Part shown: positions 55,286-64,000 of the stretch, piece by piece
Layout: each line of letters starts with the position of its first letter
Position numbering within the stretch: the first letter of the stretch is position 1
Source of the DNA: Mya arenaria
Lineage: Eukaryota; Mollusca; Bivalvia; Myida; Myidae
NCBI RefSeq assembly: GCF_026914265.1
Contig: NC_069123.1
Span: forward strand, 50,352,949 to 50,416,948
DNA: 64,000 nucleotides
Direction of reading: 5' to 3'
The notes under the pieces: generated by a model
What the model saw: the letters and a program-made list of their open reading frames with translations, nothing else
Databases searched by the model: none
Told to the model about the DNA's origin: nothing
Position numbers and translations under genes: made by a program

Positions 55286-58200
55286 CTACAGATGTGTCTG
55301 TTGAGGCGGGTCGTAGGCTCTGTTGTCCACTCCGGCCGCTTTGGAGCCGTTGGCAGTGACAACGGGGATAGCCTCGTTCACGGTGAGGCTGTTGATCCGC
55401 TCCTTCCGCTCGGCCAGGCTGTCGAACTCCGGCAGATACTGGAAACAACCGACACACATGATAAGATCACCTAGTGTCATAGTTTCAAATGCATAAAATA
55501 AGAATCAATTTTACTTCCGAATTACCAACAACAAAATACTGCTTGGTCCAACATTCATTTTCTTGCGTAAAAAATATATATTGGAAACGATCTGATTTAG
55601 TTACCTCCCCATGTCGCACTCCAAACCTTAGCGGTTTCCGGATCTTCTCGGGTAAATACGGAAAGAATATGTCAAACGCCGGACATATTAGTTTTGGATT
55701 TAGCTTCTTTGTATCTTCAATACCTGGAACAAGGATTTTCAAGTTTCGCTAATACATTTGTAGGCTTTTTTGAAAAAGTAAATGCTTAATAAGTACAGTG
55801 CTACTCCAAGCATCACGAACTTTTCAACAGAATGTTAGTTCATTTAGAATTCAAGAAAAAAATCTTGGACTTATTTCAGTCCAATGCTTGAGGCAAGGAG
55901 TTACCTGTGATTAAGCTGACGAAGAGGCCTACAACGACGCACACGAGAACGGCAATAGGGCTGTACCACAAGTACGATACCGTATATAGCCGCTCTATAC
56001 CGCTGCAAGAAATGCGGACAATACAGTGTAACACACGCGTACAGTTAATGCCTGAATTTCATTTTTGGAAACACTGATATGAATTACATGCTAAACGCCA
56101 CCATCAGTTGAAAGAGCAAAACGGGATATAAAATCACAGACACAAACATAGAAGGAAATCGTATGCCTGCGTCGATAACGTACGTGTATTTGTCAAAAGC
56201 AGAGGTGACGGGATGGGCGAAGTCAATGGTTGTAGTGGGGCCGGGGGCTGCGGTGACGTTGATGGGAGTCTCTGCCCTGGAGAAGCCGGTGGCGTTCCAG
56301 TTACAGCCAACGGTCTCAACGGGCGGCTTAATAACAACACTGGTTCCAGTGATGGACTGGCCAAGCCCGATCCATAACAACAGCGCTAAGCTCGTGGCAA
56401 GGCCGATTCCGCCGCCCTGCAGGTAAGAGAATCATATAGGTGTAGCGCCGATGGTTGAAACAGCTTGCTATCAAAACTTAAGTTATCATGGTCGCGTACA
56501 AAGAAGCCTATACACAATACCCACATTGCCACTTAAATAAGAGGGAACCGCTCATACTCACCCACTTGTTGGCCCAGGGGAAAAGCATGCCCAGTGAGAA
56601 CATCCCCAGCAAAGGGCCGCCAAGCACTCCAAACAACACATACGCGAGCTGAAAAAAACACACGACCGGTCCTTGTCATCATCAAATTACATGTACTAAC
56701 GTTTGACACAGCTTCTTGTCTGGTTAAGAATAGTTGAACATGCACACGGTATACGGAATGTATTGGTTTAAAATGCGACTTAGATTCCTGACTATCATAA
56801 TGAATAGGATCATATTGTCCTATACAGTGTCATATAATAGTATTACTTGTATGTATCGTTTGAAGGTTAAAAATTGAATAAGACCGACTTATATCAAGAC
56901 GCGAAAGCTCTTTGACGCTCGACGATACACCTCGGGTAGAAACAGTGACCTATACATGTCAGAAAATGCCGCACAATAAGACCAAGCCTCAGCTCTTAAT
57001 CTCTGTGCGAAGACCCAACAGTAAAGACGAGCATTAAGCGATATACTAACATTTGAAGCAAACTGACTGAACATTTTAAAGTGACACTCTTATTCAAAAT
57101 CAGTACATACACATGTATAACCAACATAAAATTTAGAGATAAATATTTAATTACTTACTAAATAATGCATTTATGGAAAATATTCTTTACTGATAACACA
57201 ATTGTAATAGCTGATCACGCAAAAATATTAAATGATTGGTGAATGCTAAAAGATTTATTGTGATTAACAATCGTCTCATAAGGTAAAATACTGTGTTTTC
57301 AGCACCTTTCTTTCAAATAAAACTCGGTATCTTTCATAAGAATCATTATTTTCGACATTTATTCATCCTTTTTGGTAAATTAACACATTTGTTTTAATGG
57401 TGGTAAATCTTATTTCAGAGTAAGAGTGCATCTTAAAGCAAGAGATCTAAACATAAGGCGACAGGACTTAGCATTTTTAAGCAATTAGAGGACGGAATGC
57501 TAGGCGACAGGACTGAACATTTTAGGCAACATGATGGACTATTAAGCGAAAGGACTGGACATTTTAAGCAAAATGTCGGAATATAAGGCAACATGACATA
57601 ATATTTTAAGCATGAGGACGGAGTATTAGGAGACAGCACTGAACAATATGAGCCTACGGTCGGATTAGTAGGAGACAGCACTGAACAATATGGACATAAG
57701 GTCGGATTAGTAGGAGACAGGACTGAACAATATGAGCATAAGGTCGGATTAGTAGGAGACAGCACTGAACAATATGAGCATAAGGTCGGATAAGTAGGAG
57801 ACAGCACTGAACAATATGAGCATAAGGTCGGATTAGTAGGAGACAGGACTGAACAATATGAGCATAAGGTCGGATTAGTAGGAGACAGGACTGAACAATA
57901 TGAGCATAAGGTCGGATTAGTAGGAGACAGCACTGAACAATATGGACATAAGGTCGGATTAGTAGGAGACAGGACTGAACAATATGAGCCTAAGGTCGGA
58001 TTAGTAGGAGACAGCACTGAATAATATGAGCATTAGGTCGGATTAGTAGGAGACAGCACTGAACAATATGAGCATAAGGTCGGATTAGTAGGAGACAGCA
58101 CTGAACAATATGAGCATAAGGTCGGATTAGTAGGAGACAGCACTGAACAATATGAGCATAAGGTCGGATTAGTAGGAGACAGCACTGAACAATATGAGCA

Positions 58201-61200
58201 TAAGGTCGGATTAGTAGGAGACAGGACTGAACAATATGAGCATAAGGTCGGATTAGTAGGAGACAGGACTGAACAATATGAGCCTACGGTCGGATTAGTA
58301 GGAGACAGCACTGAACAATATGGACATAAGGTCGGATTAGTAGGAGACAGCACTGAACAATATGAGCATAAGGTCGGATTAGTAGGAGACAGCACTGAAC
58401 AATATGAGCATAAGGTCGGATTAGTAGGAGACAGGACTGAACAATATGAGCCTAAGGTCGGATTAGTAGGAGACAGCACTGAATAATATGATCATAAGGT
58501 CGGATTAGTAGGAGACAGCACTGAACAATATGAGCATAAGGTCGGATTAGTAGGAGACAGCACTGAACAATATGAGCATAAGGTCGGATTAGTAGGAGAC
58601 AGCACTGAACAATATGAGCATAAGGTCGGATTAGTAGGAGACAGGACTGAACAATATGAGCATAAGGTCGGATTAGTAGGAGACAGGACTGAACAATATG
58701 AGCATAAGGTCGGATTAATAGGAGACAGGACTGCACAATATGGACATAAGGTTGGATTAGTAGGAGACAGGACCGAACAATATGAGCAAGGGGTCCGTTC
58801 ATTAAGCGACAGTACTGACCATTTTAAGCAATGTGTCGGAAAATAAGGCGACAAGCCTGAACGCTTTTGTGACATTACCTATAAGGCGGATGGCGAACCA
58901 TCATTTTATTCAAGCGAGATGACCAAAAAGTACGCATAAGCAAGATGTTCAAAAAGCAATCATGAGAAAGGAAAGCCAACTTAAATCCTGAATAGTTTCA
59001 GTATATTGTATCGGTGTACACACCGTGAGAATCATGGTGCCGAGCTGGGACACGAGGAATGCGAATGCCAGTGACACAAATCCGAACACGATCACTGAAA
59101 ATCACACACAGATGACAGTATTGGTTCAGTTTTTTCTCGGAGAATCCAACTTCTTTAGATGTTATATTAGTATAATTATGTTAGTAGGTAATATTTTTTA
59201 CTCTGATGTTGTTTTTAATGTGTATAATAACATACATTTCGAACAAAACATAAGTTGCAACATCAATTTATGTTCGCATGTTGAGTTACTGTAAGTCAGT
59301 TTTTATGTGTATCTTATCTTTATGTGTACACCCCTCCCCCAAGTTTCCATTGCGCCATGAATTGCAATAGAGATGATGACCAAAACGTAGATGCCGACCT
59401 GGGGACATAATCCTAAAGCCAAACACAGAAAATGATATTTGTTCTTTTTTTTGCTTACCGAATATCTTGGACATAATGGTTGCCCTGAAAGGTGAGATGC
59501 CCTTGCAGCACATAGGCTTGACGAAGTCTTCAAGCATCACTGCCGCCACCGCGTTTAGACCAGAGGATATCGTGCTGAAACAACATGAACCGCCATACAA
59601 TTTACATTAGATTTATTATTTGACAAGTGACTTTGCATTGAAGTTAGCGGCCTAGCGGCGTGAAGTTGGCGGCCTAGCGGCGTGAAGTTGTTTTTTTCTT
59701 GGAATCTTGCTGGATTCTGAGCTCATGGAGCTTCGCATCACCCAAGAAAGGATATACGAGATCCGCAACCTACTTCCGGTTTGGTGCAACTTAAATACGT
59801 CTCTAAGTGCCAACTACAATCTTTGTTAGGATAATTACAATTCGTCGGTAAAAGTGTCATGCCTAGTCTTGTGTTTATTTCACGTATTTTGATGCTTCTT
59901 GAGACGTAGTCTCAACATGAAAAATCATATAGTGAGATTAAATTCGGAATTCAGAAAGGAAATAGTGTGTTGGATAAATTTCTTTAATTGTGGTCGAATA
60001 AATTGATAGGTAGAAAGATTTCTATCTTTTGTGATAATGAAGCAGTGTGTTGTGGGCTAACTTCTGCTAAAACCAAAGATGTGGTGTTACTTCAATGTTT
60101 GCGAGGTGGTTTTCCTCGCGTGTACTCGCGAGTTCGAGATTCGCGCCATCCACCTGACTTCCGCGGACAACAGACTCGCGGATCTACTAACCCGTTGGCA
60201 TAGTGATGCTCTATAGAGTCATTTTATTAAAGTAACTTCAACATTGAATACACAGGAGATTAACGTGGATGAATCATTGTTCATGTTTAAGAATAAATGG
60301 TGATGCGCGTATCTTCATTTTTAGACACTTTTCACTTGTACAGGTGTTTGAGGCAACTATTGATTTTAGTCTGTTTACATTATCAGTAATGCTTATTTCT
60401 ATTTGAAAACTTATATTTGTTAATATCAGCTGTATTTCTTTTGATAGACTTAATTCATTTCTCGCTTCTAGTTTTCTGCGTATAATTAAAAAAAATGTTT
60501 GTTTTATTTTGTTCCGTTTGAATACCACACAGTATTAAGTTTCATTAAAAGTTTTTGTGTGTGTTTTCTTTCACTATTAGATGTTGCTAACGAAGATTCT
60601 AGTGGGCTTTATTGTCTCCGTTGTCAGTTATAACTTACTCAGAAATCAGCCTTCTCTTGTAACTTACAAATATCTTGAGACGCAAATTTGTTCCTTTTTA
60701 TTATTTTGTGAACACTACGACCAAAAAGACCGTCCTGTTTCTGTAAAACATTGTGTTTGTACGCTCAGTTTTTAAGTAGAAGTATGAAGTCTGTTCAATC
60801 TATCAATAACTATAACAATGGTGTACGTTTATATCACATTTTCAGAGGAGTTGTATTTCCCGTCATTTCTAATACTAGTATTTCTTTGCAGATGACTTTT
60901 AGAGGCCTAGCTAAGGTTTTGTTTCATTCTCCGCTTCAGACACCTCCGATTACGCCTGGGATATTGCTAAATATCAGAGACGTTATTGATATAGAAATTC
61001 TTTTTTACGTCACTGTTTGGTATGTTCTTGTATTTGCTTTGTATATGATGTGTAGAAAATCGACTATTGTGCCTCCTACGAAATTGTCTTTTGATGACAC
61101 TAAATATTTATGTCGCAATGATGTGACCTTGTCCGATTTTGGTAATTTTGTTAACCTTAAATACGCGTAGACAAATCAATTTGGAGACAATAATGTTGTT

Positions 61201-62827
61201 TTACCTATGTATAAGAATGACACATCTCCGCTATGTCCAGTTGTCGCATATAGTAATATGTGTAATCTAATCCAGCAAACTCATTAGATCCTCGGTTTAG
61301 TGTCGAAAAGTCTCATTCTTTAGATCCGCTTGAAGCTTGACAGAACTTTTAAATGCATCATGAAACTTACTTCTGTATATGGAGCCTCTGAGTATACTTC
61401 ACATTCTTTTACAAGAGGAGGTGAATCTTATTCGTTAAGTGTGAAGTTCCAGGTGAACTTGTTCATTTATTTGGCAACTGGGAGTCAGACTGCTATTTAC
61501 GTTATTAACATTTATCTAACGAATGTTTGATTCAGGCCGCTAGACATGTAGCTCTGTCAATTTATTTATTGTTTTGGCCGAGTTTTTGTTTTGGGGGATT
61601 TGGCTGCTATTGTTCTGTATCATATGTGTGTAATAATTATGCAGCCTTTTTTCGGCCAAAATAAGATATATATTCATTTGTTGTATTTATTCCCGAAATA
61701 ATTTGCATTTTTTGCTTCAAAAATCATAATTATAAGAGAAATAACTCTTGTACCTCTAGTACCTTTAATTCCTTTTCGGTAATTCTTCGCTTTATTTCCT
61801 TAATTTCGCTCTCATTCATTGTTAGAATTTAAGTCGCGGAAACGGTCGTCGAATATTTTTACCCTCCCTCCCGTCCTTCATGCACTGTTTTATATTGTAA
61901 TTTTATCTTTTATTTGTAATTAAATGTATTGTGTTTTAATTAATATTTCCCCGATTTAAGGGTGATTTGGCTGCTATTGTTCTGTATCATATGTGTGAAA
62001 TAATTATGCAGCCTTTTTTCGGCCAAAATAAAATATATATTCATATCATTTGTTTTATTTATTCCCGAAATAATTATGCAAGAAATCATTTCCAATGAGT
62101 AATTGCATACAACTTAAATAATCCACCACCTATGTAACTGAGAGACAAGTTGTATCGGGTCATACTGAACAACAAAGATTTATGCCGTAAAACATATACC
62201 ATTACAATTTCTTCACCAAACCATGCATAAACGATTTAACGATTGACTGGTCCATCCTGCGAAACGGAGAACGTAAAACTGCAATGAGTCTCACCTTAAA
62301 CTGCCACTGAAGATGGTAGAGAGGAGAAGGCCAGGCAGACCATGGTACTCATTCATGATGTCCATCGTGTACAGAGGAACCAGCTGTAACACAGTTAATA
62401 GTCATGTGACAGCCAACGTTAACACTCACATGATCATCTGTGTCTACAGAAGTTTGGATGAGCTTTGAATGACACCGTATTACTTTAGCAATAACACGAC
62501 CATGGCTTGAAATCATTTCAATTCTAAATTTCCACTGATTAGGCTATTTAAAGTAATGTACTGAACAGTACAAGACGTGTATCACTATTTGTATTTTATC
62601 AAGTTTATAGAAGCATTTACGCGTGTCTGAGTTTAAAGCAGCACATTTGACCACGCTAGAGCAGTTCATTAGTAGCGTGGTTTTTGCTCACCTGGTCTGC
62701 CTTTGAGATAATGCCGAAAGAGACCGGGTCACAACGGGCCTTGGCGTAGAAGGAGAAGATGACAAGCCCGACCAGACAGCTGATCGTGATGATGGACGCC
62801 ATTCCAGGCAGGTTCAACCAGATCGCC
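55286..62827 (-). CDS. SLC5-family sodium-coupled transporter, 3' part
   Basis: Nine exons in phase on the minus strand: 62827-62692, 62383-62295, 59574-59459, 59094-59024, 56648-56562, 56416-56184, 56002-55905, 55723-55605, 55438-55286 (stop at 55288-55286). They give about 367 C-terminal residues; a full SLC5A8/A6-type protein has about 600, so roughly 230-250 N-terminal residues are outside the window. Recognisable order: WLNLPGMASIITISCLVGLV, LPGLLLSTIFSG then STISSGLNAVAAVMLEDFV (the family's GTLSTVSSGLNA-type helix), VLGGPLLGMFSLGMLFPWAN, an extracellular loop with two N-glycosylation sequons (NAT, NVT), then YLWYSPIAVLVCVVVGLFVS. The cytoplasmic tail ends in THL, a class I PDZ ligand like the TRL of human SLC5A8. 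Substrate cannot be fixed; monocarboxylates or vitamins are likely. Introns contain the 42-bp minisatellite and a retroelement fossil. Confidence 0.92.
57450..58880 (-). repeat. 42-bp minisatellite in an SLC5 intron, ~30 units
   Basis: About 28 well-conserved units (57614-58797), each with AGGTCGGATTAGTAGGAGAC, AGCACTGAACAATATGAGCA and TA, flanked by diverged units on both sides (for example GCGACAGGACTGAACATTTT near 57505). As 42 is a multiple of three, minus-strand frames stay open with a 14-residue period (SYCSVLSPTNPTLC). It lies wholly in the intron between exons 59024 and 56648 of the transporter, transcribed in the same direction as those frames; no splice evidence for exon use. Confidence 0.93.
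59640..59690. repeat. Short tandem repeat, two units
   Basis: GCGGCCTAGCGGCGTGAAGTT occurs twice in tandem, 25 bp apart, beside exon 59574-59459. Confidence 0.7.
59980..61555 (+). mobile_element. Decayed YR retroelement (DIRS/Ngaro-like), fossil
   Basis: Two recognisable parts in order on the plus strand: a segment resembling the RNase H tail of a DIRS-type polymerase at about 59.98-60.20 kb, and a segment resembling the catalytic end of a tyrosine recombinase at about 61.05-61.55 kb, with AT-rich sequence between. The upstream gag-like and reverse-transcriptase parts are missing. It is clearly broken, with several breaks at least, so the insertion is old. It lies in an SLC5 intron, opposite to the gene's direction. 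The family call rests on partial similarity. Confidence 0.55.
61596..62082 (+). repeat. Two direct ~110-bp repeats after the YR fossil
   Basis: GATTTGGCTGCTATTGTTCT through TTTATTTATTCCCGAAATAATT occurs at about 61598-61703 and again at about 61966-62072, nearly identical. The unit includes TTATGCAGCCTTTTTTCGGC. YR retroelements of the Ngaro type carry split direct repeats in this position, so these may be its terminal repeats; alternatively a simple local duplication. Confidence 0.6.
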
Positions 62828-63860
62828 CTGTGGAAAAAGACACTCATGGTAACTGCAGGAATGGATTTGGATATATATTTCCTGCACAACGTTAAAACGA
62901 ATATGTGTGTAGCCGTTTTACTTGTTATATGTTTTAAAGTTACGGAGATGATAGACTAAGGCGACTATAAATTGATTGATAGATTTGCACCCCCGCCCGC
63001 CCCCTCTTTTGTCCGCCGCCCCTTAGATTTATTGACTCAAAGACTCAAATAAAAATGTTGAACTACGTAGGTTCTTTATTATTACATATCGGTCTGGTTA
63101 TGTCCGGGAACGGCGTTTATTCATACCTACGGTGTCGATGTGTTACGATCGTGTTCGTGGTTTGTCTAAAACAGTGTAAATAGTCCTTTATGCAATAAGA
63201 AAGAACATGAATTTTTAATACAAATTCAACGGTGAAACAGTCATCTAAGAAAATAAAAAAATAAAATAAAATAATGTCACCCGAAAAGAATGGATGAAAA
63301 ATCAAGCAATTACTTTATATTGGCCTAAATGTTAGCCTATCGCTATGTTATTGTTCGGCCACCAATGAGTCAGTACTCATTAATGCAGGCGTCAAACTGT
63401 CCCGAAATTGACATCAGATGGACTCTCGAAAAAGAAAATGTTAAAATTCGGCTCTGACCGTAAAACCATCGGGCTATTCGTGAGGGCATCTTAAGCCATC
63501 GTATGACTGTCGGTGGAGTTTCTCAAGCTCCGGCAGCAACTTCATGAGCGGTTGAAAAATATTAAGCATGCCAAAACATTCCCAGGTGACCGACTTTGCG
63601 AAGGTTCATTTTCGTGTTGAATTCATGTGTCAATGTTCCCCTTCGTAAGGCCATCGTGAGGGCATCTGGTCAAATCGTGTCATCTTCGTCATTACCACGT
63701 GTGGTCATCGGTGTCATCGGGCATTTTCGTCTCACGAACACAATACGACGTAAACAAAAAGCGGCCAAACTATCTAAGGAAGGCAACACAAAGCAGAACT
63801 TCTCTACTTGAAGCCCTCTCAATGCCGTCGTGTAGACGTCATGTATCCATCGTGTTATTA
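62828..63860. other. SLC5 intron, 5' side, no exon recognised
   Basis: The intron upstream of exon 62827-62692 continues to the window edge. A purine-poor run CACCCCCGCCCGCCCCCTCT lies at about 62990, and GTGAGGGCATCT occurs twice (63481 and 63656). I see no further transporter exon and no other gene. Confidence 0.45.
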
Positions 63861-63863
63861 TAA

Positions 63864-63963
63864 GTTACGGGGTTAGTAGGTGTACCGATATGGGATATAC
63901 GGGGCAAAGAAACCACATGGTTTTCCGTATATCCCATGTCGGGTCATCTACTAACCCCGTAAC
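63864..63963. mobile_element. Near-perfect 39-bp-arm hairpin (foldback/MITE)
   Basis: Arms 63864-63902 and 63925-63963 (GTTACGGGGTTAGTAG and CTACTAACCCCGTAAC at the outer ends; GGGATATACGG and CCGTATATCCC at the inner ends) match at about 35 of 39 positions around a 22-nt loop. Such compact palindromes are typical of foldback elements; flanks ATAA and GTATA give no clear target duplication. Confidence 0.7.
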
Positions 63964-64000
63964 GTATATATCACGTCGAAATCCTGTTTACATGTTCAAA

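Noticed and set aside
56084-56380. Extra membrane helix (MFVSVILYPVLLFQLMVAFSM) as part of the transporter
   Set aside because: It follows the donor at 56183; joining 56184 to the acceptor at 56002 restores the family sequence in phase, so this is intron read-through.
57433-58875. SYCSVLSPTNPT-repeat protein gene
   Set aside because: Lies inside an intron of the SLC5 gene, with no start, acceptor or donor in evidence; the open frame follows from a unit length divisible by three.
63596-63811. 71-residue ORF ending in basic residues
   Set aside because: Plus-strand frame in the SLC5 intron without recognisable motifs or splice context.

Overview
The window is nuclear DNA of an invertebrate animal, most likely a bivalve mollusc. 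It is AT-rich, genes have many short exons with ordinary GT-AG introns, the proteins resemble animal orthologues, and introns carry dispersed elements with inverted ends and internal 145-190 bp tandem cores, which I associate with bivalve genomes. The bivalve assignment is inference; metazoan is secure.

Layout. 1-4.4 kb: no gene; a duplicated hairpin-bearing repeat (1.39-2.48 kb) and a small inverted-repeat element (3.56-3.88 kb). 4.4-8.2 kb: a long (TTCC/TCCC)n tract ending at a splice-acceptor-like CAG, then an intact ROC-COR-death-domain protein (937 aa). 8.2-13 kb: repeats, foldback elements and a GC-rich island. 13.0-32.4 kb, minus strand: LIN54, the DNA-binding subunit of DREAM/MuvB, resolved as twelve coding exons with a short first coding exon not found. 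35.5-46 kb, plus strand: COPS4 (CSN4 of the COP9 signalosome), complete in eleven exons, 407 aa. LIN54 and COPS4 are head-to-head, as I recall them in human. 47-49.6 kb: repeats. 49.6-50.5 kb, minus: an unrecognised membrane-anchored protein with an apparent frameshift. 51.5-55.1 kb: three minisatellites. 55.3-62.8 kb, minus: the 3' nine exons of an SLC5 sodium-coupled (monocarboxylate/multivitamin-type) transporter whose 5' end lies outside the window. Its introns hold a 42-bp minisatellite and a decayed YR (DIRS/Ngaro-like) retroelement. 62.9-64 kb: a near-perfect hairpin and no gene.

The genes are not an operon-like system. LIN54 (cell-cycle transcription) and COPS4 (cullin deneddylation) share a roughly 3 kb divergent upstream region. 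The most unusual observations are: a minisatellite whose every unit carries a copy of the 5' splice site of the LIN54 exon beside it; core-repeat elements full of nuclear-receptor half-sites, two of them in opposite orientation on either side of the divergent promoters; and a CDE/CHR-like module, the kind of site DREAM binds, upstream of LIN54 itself. Exon borders were read by eye from frame, splice consensus and family similarity; no search was run.
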